From: Ifrita kowaldi
Lineage: Eukaryota > Chordata > Aves > Passeriformes > Cinclosomatidae
NCBI GenBank assembly: GCA_013398055.1
Contig: VZRS01005498.1
Span: 124,001-188,000, forward strand
Direction: 5' to 3'
DNA length: 64,000 nucleotides
Shown here: positions 28,501-37,673 of the stretch, piece by piece
How positions within the stretch are numbered: position 1 is the stretch's first letter
Layout of the letters: each line of letters starts with the position of its first letter
Notes under the pieces: model-generated
What the model was told of the DNA's origin: nothing
The model's database searches: none
The model's input: the letters and a program-made list of their open reading frames with translations, nothing else
Translations under genes and position numbers: made by a program

Positions 28501-28857
28501 TTACCCGAAGTGAAATGAGGTAATCAAGTGGTTTCAGCGTGATAGGAAGTACAAAAAGGAAAAAATGAAAACATAGCTAAAGGTGTTAAAACCAAATTTA
28601 ATTATGATCCTTTTTAACACTTTCATTTTCACTTGGGGATGGCGGAACCATAATCGAGGAGTGGAACGGGAAGGTGTCTGAGCAGTCAGTGTTCTGTAAC
28701 TCTGCTCTCCCTGCTGGTGCTGAGTAGAAGAGTTACCCCACAGCAATTACAAGTTAGACCCATTTGCTGTCACTTTTGATTGACTCTGGGTATATGCTAG
28801 ACTGACGATGTGTATCCTTTAGGTAACAAGATGAAGTTCCTTCACAAGAAGAACTAG
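1452..28857 (+). CDS. DENND2B: DENND2B (ST5), 3' part of gene, nine coding exons
   Basis: The exons 1452-1529, 4927-5067, 8009-8157, 24486-24663, 25700-25741, 26732-26843, 27837-28076, 28326-28412 and 28823-28857 join in phase to give the last 353 residues and a TAG stop. The product is the C-terminal half of a DENND2-family protein: the end of the upstream DENN region (RLPEVYCVISRLGCF), the core DENN domain (ILDEVERRRGIS, FASLLLERRVIFVADKL, PFSWQHTFIPVLP) and the dDENN domain (VSEVFIRFFVE, SGVNKFLRGLG). DENND2B is a guanine-nucleotide exchange factor for Rab GTPases, best known for RAB13 at the cell edge. Choice of DENND2B over DENND2A/C/D rests on closeness to the remembered ST5 C-terminus and on RPL27A and TRIM66 following it. 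The N-terminus and first DENN exons lie left of the window. A 16.3-kb intron (8158-24485) and the 3'UTR overlap an antisense candidate gene. Confidence 0.93.
1530..4926. other. DENND2B intron, no confident gene
   Basis: Intronic sequence with no exon I trust. A minus-strand block near 1676-1813 is open and protein-like, but it stands alone. 2690-3000 is GC-richer without a recognisable product. Confidence 0.6.
4927..5067 (+). CDS. DENND2B: DENND2B exon b (start of core DENN domain)
   Basis: Forty-seven codons, phase 0 in and out, acceptor ATGGACCAG and donor GTAAAA. It reads ILDEVERRRGISAALVYPFM and continues to FLPGAGNE, typical of DENND2 proteins. Confidence 0.93.
5068..8008. other. DENND2B intron
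   Basis: Ordinary intronic DNA with a short AT repeat near 7440-7460. I see nothing else in it. Confidence 0.6.
8009..8157 (+). CDS. DENND2B: DENND2B exon c (core DENN domain)
   Basis: Reads VIELRRPMDSRLEHVDFECL and then FASLLLERRVIFVADKL. It is flanked by GTGTGCAG and GTAAGT and ends in phase 2. The surroundings (7850-8160) are GC- and CpG-rich. Confidence 0.94.
10649..10690 (-). CDS. Antisense gene possible last exon
   Basis: Acceptor TTCCGCTTTACAG, then YLLDPHAERDHTE and TAA. An AATAAA (10653-10648) overlaps the stop, so the 3' end could be very compact. It is short, so it is tentative. Confidence 0.3.
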   Translation of the reverse strand, partial: YLLDPHAERDHTE

Positions 28858-30363
28858 CTCCTTCCTGCTGAAACACCAACCCAAAGACTGTTTATGGCAC
28901 TGCGCGAGACACCTGCGGCGTTCCAGAGTGCGGAGCGGGAGGAGAGCGGAGCGAGCTGAGGGCAGCTCCAGGCGGTGACTGATGCTGTCAGACAGTGTGC
29001 CGCGTGATGGCTCCTCCATGTACTTGGGCAGAGTTTGTACATACTGTGCTGTAAGCTTTTGTAACTGATTCTGTAATGAGCGAGAAAACTGTGGTAAATA
29101 TTTGTATATTCCTGAGAATAACAGGTGCTTGTTTTTTTCTTTAGTATGAGTTGAGTTATGCTTGGTGCAAAAATGAGTAGCTGGTAATGTGCAGCTGACT
29201 GTCTCAGCAGAACCACTGACTTCAAGGGATGTTTGATGCCTGAACACTGCGGGGTGAATGAGCTCGGGTACGTGGGAGAGGTTGTACGCACGGGGCCGCC
29301 CTCGTGTGGCACAGGCGCTTGTCTGTTTCCTTCCTTCTAATTAATTTTAAAAGAGAAATAACAAAGTAACTTGATAATAAGGTACTTGGTTCACATTGCA
29401 AAACCTCCACTTGGTTTGAACTCTGGTCAGTAAACTCCTTGTAACCCATTCTGCACTAAGACTGCTAAGCCTGGGGAGATCTCAGCTCTCTGACATGCAA
29501 GCTGCAGCGAGTAGGTACAGTACAGCCATCCCTAATGTATGTATGTATGGATCCTAATAAACTCTGTAAATAGACCTGTTTGTTTATATTCATTGCACAC
29601 CTCTGCAGTTCCTCGTGTGGAGCAGGTACCAACCCAGCAACTTGCCTGTGATTTTTAAATGAATTTGTAATTAAAATGTAAAGTGGTTATTACAAACCTG
29701 TCTTTTGGTAGGTTTGCTATTTCATGTCACGTAGTTTGGGTTTTCTTCAATGTTTTTCACTGGGGCTAAGACAAGGCATTCAATATGCCTTTTTAAAAAA
29801 ATTTGTCCTAACAGAAGCATCTATTAAAACATTTTTTCATGGGTTCGCAGCAAATTATTTTATCATATCACAGATACTGCTCCTGAGCTGTGGTATTTTC
29901 AGGTTGGCTTTGTGCTGTGCATCATGCTCAAGTGTCACATTCATCCTTGATCTGGAAACAGAACTCTTGTTGAGGTTCTGTAAGTTTTCCCATAGTCTGA
30001 AGAAGAAAATATAAAATGCTTCAATGTGTTGCAAGTCTGACAGATAATGAAAATTAGCTACAGCCTCTTACCTGTAAAGGAAACCCACCAGGCTTTGCTT
30101 TTCACCATTTGCAGTGTGATGCTGGAGTTAGATCGACTTTGAGGCTTGCGCAATTCCTAACCTGACAGTGGTTCTGGTTTGCTATCAGCCTCATAGAGCA
30201 AATCCGAGGGGCTATTCACTAAAAAGGTGAAGTCGTTTCCTTTTTCAATTATCTCCCTCACACTCGAGAATACACAAAAGCTTTTTGAATGTGCATGGAA
30301 CGTCTGTAAAATACCAGGTGCTTTTGATTCAGGGGAAATGTCATCACAACTGGTAACTTCCAT
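10649..30363 (-). CDS. Unrecognised antisense multi-exon gene inside DENND2B
   Basis: On the minus strand a chain of AG...GT-bounded open blocks joins in phase at every junction: 30363-30162, 29111-28913, 27767-27674, 27506-27434, 27306-27178, 24437-24288, 17623-17572, 17399-17324, 16921-16813, 16717-16571, 15991-15842, 15753-15413, 14693-14648, 13669-13509, 13178-13077, 12293-12139, 11499-11451 and 10690-10649. The joined length is 2,277 nt (759 codons with the stop), with one internal TGA at codon 515 (15592-15590). The product is leucine-rich and looks helical, with no signal peptide and no motif I recognise; a HEAT/ARM-like fold is only a guess. The best acceptors and donors are at 24437-24288 and 16921-15842. 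Several donors are poor (GTTAGG, GTCTGT, GTGCCA, GTGGTT, GTGCTC), so some boundaries may be wrong or the gene may be decaying. The start could be the ATG at 30363 or upstream exons near 30.5-30.8 kb. Confidence 0.55.
11451..11499 (-). CDS. Antisense gene exon 17
   Basis: Long pyrimidine tract and acceptor (TGACTGTTCACAG), good donor GTGAGC. Sixteen codons, EQNSERSLADSHSLLK, phase 2 in, phase 0 out. Confidence 0.45.
12139..12293 (-). CDS. Antisense gene exon 16
   Basis: Strong acceptor (GTTTTGTCTTTTACAAG) and donor GTAAGC. The frame that fits both neighbours is rich in Ser, Thr and Pro (SPKSFPKATERTIGGFGSTA). A second frame is also fully open (FQRPLRGLLEDLDPQQKTSL) and looks at least as protein-like, so the frame assignment is open. 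Confidence 0.45.
13077..13178 (-). CDS. Antisense gene exon 15
   Basis: Acceptor TTTTAAACTGCAG, donor GTAAGA. Thirty-four codons in phase 0, VGRLHKHFKMTATGKEHSQA and on. Only this frame is open. Confidence 0.45.
13509..13669 (-). CDS. Antisense gene exon 14
   Basis: Acceptor CCTTCCACTGCAG, donor GTGAGC. Fifty-three codons include ISERNSLAYLHHIRPDKHNN and SIKKALQVLWIKIHQKKCQL. Phase 1 in, phase 0 out. Confidence 0.52.
14648..14693 (-). CDS. Antisense gene exon 13 (short)
   Basis: Very good acceptor (AACTCCTTTCCTGCAG). Fifteen codons, VNLLARIHDKSGLGP, ending in phase 1 at a weak GTGCTC. Confidence 0.4.
15413..15753 (-). CDS. Antisense gene exon 12, interrupted by a TGA
   Basis: Acceptor AAAGGTTACAG. 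It reads LFLELFSLTLIPRAMVYLAA and PNILRHHLCSFSGPSFSYLT, then TGA at 15592-15590, then continues open in the same frame as GNIFIGQLFSVTPPSAEVCN and SWFVLFYPASMD. It was closed here at CAGAG/GTGCCT for phase 0; without that splice the frame ends at TGA 15376-15374. The single stop could be a nonsense mutation (TGG to TGA), a sequencing error, recoding, or the true end of the protein. Confidence 0.5.
15842..15991 (-). CDS. Antisense gene exon 11
   Basis: A strong acceptor (GTTGCTTTCTACAG) and a consensus donor GTGAGT bound 49 open codons, including ACKTLIEESQYVLTCLEKAV and LQFLISGAPVTHLLLGHAPV. Phase 1 in and out. Confidence 0.62.
16571..16717 (-). CDS. Antisense gene exon 10
   Basis: Bounded by ATTGCTACAG and GTGAGA. 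Forty-eight codons include SLWQWVWSSLQHKQQICPVC and LKHLLPRLDIYSHVLPAVRQ, phase 1 to phase 1. The CPVC pair is isolated and not part of an evident zinc finger. Confidence 0.6.
16813..16921 (-). CDS. Antisense gene exon 9
   Basis: Bounded by TGTGTCACAG and GTGAGC. Thirty-six codons read ETCQWKALLLVFESNKEFSS and VNVVMDGNMYNSHEDH, phase 0 to phase 1. Confidence 0.6.
17324..17399 (-). CDS. Antisense gene exon 8
   Basis: One base completes Arg, then 25 codons read LQLCAGVHREEDSPAAAKHF and SPDLQ, ending in phase 0 at GTGAAT. The acceptor (CTTCTGTAAAG) is modest. Confidence 0.5.
17572..17623 (-). CDS. Antisense gene exon 7
   Basis: Acceptor TTACTTTTCTAG. Reads GLQGFGKLQRFLQDFL in the only frame that fits both neighbours (phase 1 in, phase 2 out). 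Donor GTGGTT is weak. Confidence 0.5.
17624..24287. other. Large shared intron (DENND2B sense, antisense gene)
   Basis: It holds the CR1 remnant at 19.05 kb and isolated splice-like blocks (18256-18319) that do not fit the phase of either gene. Confidence 0.5.
19040..19104 (+). mobile_element. CR1 LINE 3'-end remnant
   Basis: Contains the typical CR1 3' end (GGATCAGTTGATCTCCTGAG, then CCTTCCTACCTGAATTA, and TTTGATTCTATA near the terminus). Only about 65 bp remain. Confidence 0.65.
24288..24437 (-). CDS. Antisense gene exon 6
   Basis: A strong acceptor (CTTTTCTTGGTTCAG) and donor (AAAG/GTAAAA) bound 49 open codons, including HLPPAEKLSLLKYECPSLSL and VHTLSALCSVVVHRTLQTK. It is phase 1 in and out and is one of the best-supported blocks of this gene. 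Confidence 0.6.
24486..24663 (+). CDS. DENND2B: DENND2B exon d (core DENN domain)
   Basis: Begins with one base that completes Ser and continues HAVVALLYPFSWQHTFIPVL to KLKDLPVEE, donor GTAGGA. The acceptor at 24484-24485 is only about 46 bp from an oppositely oriented acceptor of the antisense candidate gene. Confidence 0.94.
25700..25741 (+). CDS. DENND2B: DENND2B exon e (14-codon exon)
   Basis: A small in-phase exon, ALMVNLGSDRFIRQ, between TTTCTTTAG and GTAAAG. It corresponds to the LVVDLVNSRFLRQ-like stretch of ST5. Confidence 0.88.
26732..26843 (+). CDS. DENND2B: DENND2B exon f (DENN/dDENN linker)
   Basis: Reads MDDEDTLLPRKLQAALEQAL, then an acidic serine/aspartate run (DSDSDSDD), and ends in phase 1 at GTAAGT. 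The acidic run is a plausible disordered linker before dDENN. Confidence 0.92.
27178..27306 (-). CDS. Antisense gene exon 5
   Basis: Acceptor TTTTAACCACAG. It reads ISIHPGLFLSLLKRNMNLQR, then SCAKILSWWYLLLSPENM, phase 1 to phase 1. The donor GTGCCA is weak. The run is strongly hydrophobic and helical in character. Confidence 0.45.
27434..27506 (-). CDS. Antisense gene exon 4
   Basis: Acceptor TTCTCTTCAG. It reads KLLNDSALKYFSLSISLYQK and LIRK, phase 0 to phase 1. The donor GTCTGT is weak, so the right boundary is uncertain. Confidence 0.4.
27674..27767 (-). CDS. Antisense gene exon 3
   Basis: Acceptor TATCCCCGCAG, donor GTGACA. It reads ARLSISRFPDAVLTTDGNCS, then SLHTWMHTER, with one base completing the previous codon and phase 0 out. 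It lies in the DENND2B intron just left of exon g. Confidence 0.5.
27837..28076 (+). CDS. DENND2B: DENND2B exon g (dDENN domain)
   Basis: Eighty codons containing VSEVFIRFFVETVGHYSLFL and FRKSVASKSIRRFLEVFMES, the dDENN core. Acceptor TTTTGCAG, donor GTAAGG, phase 1 out. Confidence 0.94.
28326..28412 (+). CDS. DENND2B: DENND2B exon h
   Basis: Reads LFEQRVEQYLEELPDTEQSG and then VNKFLRGLG, ending in phase 1 at GTGAGG. The preceding intron (28077-28325) is short and very GC-rich. Confidence 0.93.
28823..28857 (+). CDS. DENND2B: DENND2B last coding exon
   Basis: Encodes NKMKFLHKKN followed by a TAG stop at 28855-28857. The C-terminal NKMKFLHKK is the ending I remember for ST5. Confidence 0.93.
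28913..29111 (-). CDS. Antisense gene exon 2 (inside DENND2B 3'UTR)
   Basis: Acceptor GTTATTCTCAG. Sixty-five open codons read IYKYLPQFSRSLQNQLQKLT and on through an arginine-rich end (RTLERR). It enters in phase 1 and leaves in phase 2 at a weak GTGTCT. It contains CpGs, unlike its surroundings, and lies wholly within the sense 3'UTR. Confidence 0.5.
29556..29561 (+). terminator. DENND2B: DENND2B poly(A) signal AATAAA
   Basis: A canonical AATAAA about 700 bp after the stop. A variant ATTAAA at 29670-29675 could serve as a downstream alternative site. Confidence 0.7.
30162..30363 (-). CDS. Antisense gene exon 1 (candidate start exon)
   Basis: The ATG at 30363-30361 opens 67 codons that include SPESKAPGILQTFHAHSKSF and VREIIEKGNDFTFLVNSPSD. 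It ends in phase 1 at a weak GTTAGG. An in-frame TAG lies 15 bases upstream of the ATG. An acceptor inside (TATTTTACAG, exon from 30303) would make it an internal exon instead. Confidence 0.45.
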
Positions 30364-30527
30364 TAGTTTTACTCTCTAGTGTCACTTGTATAGGTGGCTT
30401 CTGGCCTTTTTATAAACAACAGCTGTTTTATAATATTATTCCTCTTAAGAAAATGATGGATGAAACTATCAGGATGTGCTGTGGAGTTACTGCAAAGGCA
30501 ACACAAAGCCATGGAATGCTGATGTAC

Positions 30528-30574
30528 AAGAATGTGGTGCTGCAAAACCCATCTCCTGTGCCAAAGCTGTTTTC
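30528..30574 (-). CDS. Antisense gene, possible 5' exon (KQLWHRRW...)
   Basis: Starts in phase 1 after AATTTACAG, reads KQLWHRRWVLQHHIL, and leaves in phase 0 at GTACAT, which fits an internal start of the next exon at 30303. Small and weakly supported. Confidence 0.25.
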
Positions 30575-30674
30575 CTGTAAATTTGCACTTTAAAAATTTA
30601 AGGGGAAAGCTTTTAAAGATTGTATTATCCATCAACATGTTCCCGCTTTTGTAATGTAAATCAGAGGACACTAC

Positions 30675-30777
30675 TGGACAAGGTGAAATCATGCCCCAAA
30701 AAGTCTGTAGGTGTCTCCTTGATCCTCACGCTACAGCTGTATGAAGCAATGCTTGTGTTATCTTGGAGGTCTTGTGT
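30675..30777 (-). CDS. Antisense gene, possible 5' exon (TQDLQDN...)
   Basis: After a strong acceptor (TCCTTTTTCAG) 34 codons are open, starting TQDLQDNTSIASYSCSVRIK, ending in phase 1 at a weak GTAGTG. It is phase-compatible with 30574-30528. It is an alternative to starting at the ATG at 30363. Confidence 0.3.
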
Positions 30778-31244
30778 CTGAAAAAGGATCAGATGAACAA
30801 AAACCAAAGAGTGCATTATTTTCCCAGCTAAATTCGTGGTTAAAACTAATGGTGTTCCTGAGCATGGAACACTGTAAGTGCACCAGGGGAAATCCTGAAG
30901 AAAAATAAATCCAGTGCTGAGGCCTGTGTTTAAAATTGTTAAAGTTTTTTTTTTAAATCTTAACAGCATAAAATCCATTAAAAAAAAACCCCTAGAAACC
31001 AAGCTTAAGAAACAGTAACGCTCCAGGAATTCACACTCCAGCGTGACAATGGTGTTTAAGGACGTAGTTTTAATTTTCCCGTTGTTACGGATGTTTGATA
31101 CAGTGACCAAACTTGCAAATGTTGCTAAATTCTGCTCCAAACGCTGTTATTCGGGGGCGGGGAAAGGCGCGGAGCCGTGCCCGGCTGTGGGCAGAGCAGG
31201 CGCCGCCCTCAGAGCTCCGCCCTGTCCTTCCCGCCTCAGCGAAG

Positions 31245-31324
31245 CCTCGCGAGATCTCGGCGCTGCCCGCCCGCCCCCCGCGCCTTTGCCCGCTCTCGCG
31301 AGAGCCACGCCCTTTCTCTCCCTC
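31245..31324. promoter_or_regulatory. RPL27A: RPL27A core promoter: TCTCGCGAGA elements and TOP tract
   Basis: A perfect palindromic TCTCGCGAGA at 31294-31303 (inside the 14-bp GCTCTCGCGAGAGC) and a one-mismatch copy at 31245-31254 sit in a CpG island (about 31140-31640). A pyrimidine run CCCTTTCTCTCCCTC at 31310-31324 is the terminal oligopyrimidine start expected of ribosomal protein mRNAs. No TATA box is visible. The palindromes are orientation-free and could also drive a minus-strand transcript. Confidence 0.75.
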
Positions 31325-31339
31325 GCGCACGCCGACAAG

Positions 31340-34019
<2,680 letters not shown>

Positions 34020-34046
34020 AAGTTTTTGTTTTATTCAAATTTTTTG

Positions 34047-34052
34047 AATAAA
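34047..34052 (+). terminator. RPL27A: RPL27A poly(A) signal AATAAA
   Basis: AATAAA 28 bases after the stop gives a very short 3'UTR, as expected for a ribosomal protein mRNA. Confidence 0.9.
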
Positions 34053-34069
34053 CACAATGCATAAAATGA

Positions 34070-37000
34070 GCTGATTTACAGAAGTTTGGGTCGTTCGATT
34101 TTTCTTTCCTGACTTGTCCAGACACTTCACACTTGAATCTTACCTGCTTAGTTATTTCTGACAGTTTTTGGTCAGTGGTTTGACTGCTTCTCACTTCATT
34201 GTGAAATTGCCTGACTGCAGTGTTTGGTACCTGCCATGTGCAGATGCTTTGTTGTTTTGTCTTTACAGGATTGCAAAATAGGTTCTGTATTTGTGCTGCT
34301 CTTTTGTTGGTGATCCTCTCTACAGCTGTCTGCAAAAAGGAGACTTGGGGATTCTCGTACCCTAAAGTGACATCCAGGGGAAATCTGTGGGAATGGAGCA
34401 GCAGGAGTGAGGATAAAGAAATGCAGTGCAGCAATGCACAGTGGTAGTAGTGTACCAGCAATGCTGTGTGAAAGAGACTTGGCATGGGATTACATTCAGT
34501 GGGCTTTATGATCAGGAGGCTTTTGGGATAGCAAAAAACTCTAGTCCTGTTTCCACCAAGGTGGGGTATAGAAGGGGAGGAAGGGGTAGTCCCTGGGTGC
34601 AGTGTGGGACAGAAGGGAAGAGCTGAAATAGGTTTGAAGAAACAACTTAGGGTTTCTACCTTGATATTGCTGCAATCTGTGCCCTCTCTGAGCTGGATAC
34701 AAGATTCCTGCAGTTCCTAGATGTGGGACAGAGTTGGTGCCAGCTATCCTCAAGCTTCCTTAAGCTGGCAAAGCAGTGGCACAACTCTGGAGCTGCTCTG
34801 TGTGAAGTTCTGATGTATTGGGTTTAAAATGACTACCTAAAATGACCCTTGCTTGGTTGTAACATCAAACTAGGACTGCTGGTGTCTGCAAGGCTTGGCC
34901 CTGCATGCCAAAGCAGGATTTAATGGTAAAAAATCAAATAAATAAAGCCAGTGAGCTGGTTCTCGAATGTCAAACCAAAAGCTTACAAACACTGTCAATT
35001 TATGTTTGCTGCTGAAGTCTTGAATTATTGTTGATAGTTGCAAATTACTTTCTGCTGTGTGTGATAGAATCCTAGTTAATCAACTTCTAACGTAGTGTTT
35101 GGCAATAATTTAATTTAGAGGGCTTTTAGGGTGAGGTTGATGTGCATTCCATTTATAAAATAGTTCATGTTAGCCAGTGGTGCTGCTGCTTGTGAGCAGC
35201 TATGAGATAGATGAGCAGTTTGTTCCAAAATGCAGAGGTAAGGGTGTGGGAACTGTCACTGGCTGCTGGGACTGCTGTTGTCTGATGTGTGATGTAGGAT
35301 GTAGCTCCATCCACCACCACTTTGTGGGCCCAGCCATCTGGCCAGTTCTTTTAGTGAACAGGCCATGGGCAGCCAGTTTCTCCAGGAGAATGTGTGGGAA
35401 ATGGTGTCAAAGGCTTTACTGAAGTCCAGGCAGGCAGACAACAGTGGCAGCCTTTCCCTCATCCACTGGGTGGGTCACCTTGTCATAGAAGGAGATCAGG
35501 TTGGTCAAGCAGGACCTGCCTTTCAGAAGCCCACAGTGACTGGGTCTGATACCCTGCATTTTGCACAACTGCCACTTGATGGTGCTCAAGATAATCTGCA
35601 CCATGACCTTCCCCAGTGCAAAGGTCAGGCCTGTAATTCCCTGGATTCTCTTTCTGGGCCTTCTTGTAGCTCATTACATACATCTGCCTTCTCCTCCTCC
35701 GACTGCCTGACTACTACTTTGCACACCTGCCTCAGAACAAAATTTTAAACTCATTTTTATCACTCTTATTCTTCCTCTTCCTGCCAAAAAAATTCTGCAC
35801 AGTTTTGTACGTTGTTCAAAAGGCATACATTGAAATTTGTGGTAACCTGTTGCTGCTCATCCAGCCCCAGATTTGGCTCTTAAGGTGACAGAGCGTTTCC
35901 CAGTATCAGGTTTTGTTTGCACTGATTCTCTGTGCATGGATGCTTTTGGCTGTGGTTTCTCTGTGTCAACTGTGTGGTAGTTTCAGACCTCAGCTTCCTA
36001 CTGCAGAAATTACATGTTTTTGTAGGTGCTGCTTTGTCTTAGCAACAGGAGCTGCAAGAAATGACAGAGATGGAGTGAGCTGGGACACTGTGCTGCTCCA
36101 GTGACATTTGCCTTTGATAGGTGGTTGATGAAGATGCACTGTGAAAAGTAAGCTCGTGTAATAGGCACTGATATAATGTTGGTAAAACCACAGGCCCAAC
36201 TGGCACAGCTCATTTCCAAAGAGACCTCTGGTTTTGGAATTAGAATATGAAGTTTTGGTGGTAGGTTTGAATTTATCTAAGTAATTTGTCAGTCAAGATG
36301 GTGGACATCTACCTGGATGAATGGGTCTTGGGTATGAAATAGGATGCAGACTTTAACATAGGGTCCATTTTTTCCTCCAAAATATTTTAAATACCAATGA
36401 CTTCAGGATACAACACTTAAAAAACCTACTGGTTGTTAATTTCTGAGATATTCATAATTTTTTTTTTGTGTTGCAGAATAAAAACCCAAACCCAGAGCCA
36501 CTTACTAACCATTTCCACTGGAATCTACCAGAAGACAGAATCCCTCAGGAGAATAGATAGCCCTAAGGTTAGAGCTGCTGCTCTTCTGTGCTGGGGAAAT
36601 CTGGAGATTGCAGCTTCAGTTACATCCTGCTGGTAGCAGGGCCACTGTGCCTGGGCAATTGGCAGCTACCTGGGACTCTGGTCCCAGGAGGTTGGATCAG
36701 CTGCAAGAGTGACTCCAGAGGAAATCAGGCTTTATTTGCTTTTTTTCCTCTGATACAACTTGCAGGAGTTGCTCTTTGCTGTCTGTATCTGATCAACATC
36801 TCTCACAGTCTCAGAACTCAAGATGAAACATGAACTGCAAAATTCTCAGTTGACCTTGGGGAGCTTAGGCTGGTGGGAGGAGCACTGGGAAGCTCAGATT
36901 TGGTCTATAATCTGATCTGTGGTCATCTTGATAATCAAAATTTGATTACTGCAAAGTGCATTTTCTATAAAGAAGATTGTCAGCAGATGCTGTACATTTT

Positions 37001-37453
37001 TCAAGGCAGCTTTCTAACATGCATTGCTGAAATGATGGATGTATGGGTATTGTTTTCTTTACCTGAAAACGAAAATATTTGAGTGAAATTGTAAGGGCAG
37101 TCAGAGAATCTCATTTTAATTGCACAGTTTCAGTGCTTCTAGCAGGAAATGTACAGCGTGTGACAATTCAGCTTTGTAAGTAGATCAATAGAACAGATTA
37201 GTTCGGTTTTTACAGAAGTTGCAAATACTAGAGAGATAGTGGGATCATGGTTTGTAAACCTTAAACCACACTTTCCTGCACAACAATCTGCAAAGATATT
37301 CTCCTCTGTAAAGCAGGTATGTGATTTTCAGCTGCAAGACACTTCTTTTTTTCACAGGGGCTAAATGAACGTTGTTTGTTTGATCGTGCATCCCGTGTTG
37401 CCCTCTGGTTTGTGCTTGAGTGATCAAGTGTTTTGTGAAGTGCAGGGCTTGTC
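34070..37453. other. RPL27A-TRIM66 intergenic region
   Basis: Contains the CR1 fragment at 35.3 kb. No CpG island and no clear TRIM66 promoter or 5'UTR exon is visible, so TRIM66 transcription may begin at a weak or tissue-specific promoter here. Confidence 0.5.
35280..35690 (-). mobile_element. CR1 LINE fragment, reverse transcriptase region
   Basis: On the minus strand it encodes LDFSKAFDTISH, the reverse transcriptase palm motif of CR1-type elements, in broken frames. On the + strand it shows the familiar CR1 antisense wording (GCCAGTTTCTCCAGGAGAAT). Confidence 0.85.
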
Positions 37454-37507
37454 ATGAGCCGTTTTGTGACTCTTCATGTTTTTGGGGCCAGACTTCAGCC
37501 AGCAGGA

Positions 37508-37673
37508 ATGGAAGCCCTGGATCTGCTGAGGAATTGCTTGGTGTGCAAGTGGGACCTGCGGAGGAGGGACCCCAGAATGCTGCCCTGCCTCCATTCCTTC
37601 TGCAAGGACTGCCTTCCAGATTTGATTCAAGGATACAGCTGCATTCCCACTGAGTATGAAGTTCTCTATGAAG
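37508..37673 (+). CDS. TRIM66: TRIM66 exon 1: first half of RING
   Basis: Reads MEALDLLRNCLVCKWDLRRR and then MLPCLHSFCKDCLPDLIQG, the first six zinc ligands of a TIF1-type RING. It leaves in phase 1 at GTAATA. A possible acceptor (GTGCAG, 37440s) lies before the upstream ATG at 37454. Confidence 0.88.

Larger units (their letters stand above)
28858..29580 (+). other. DENND2B: DENND2B 3'UTR
   Basis: Non-coding sequence from the stop to just past an AATAAA at 29556-29561. A candidate exon of the antisense gene lies within it on the other strand (28913-29111). Confidence 0.75.

Noticed and set aside
30661..31140. Single 159-codon minus-strand open frame beside the RPL27A promoter
   Set aside because: A frame of this length is expected a few times by chance in 64 kb. 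Only the AG-bounded part at 30777-30675 was kept as a possible exon.
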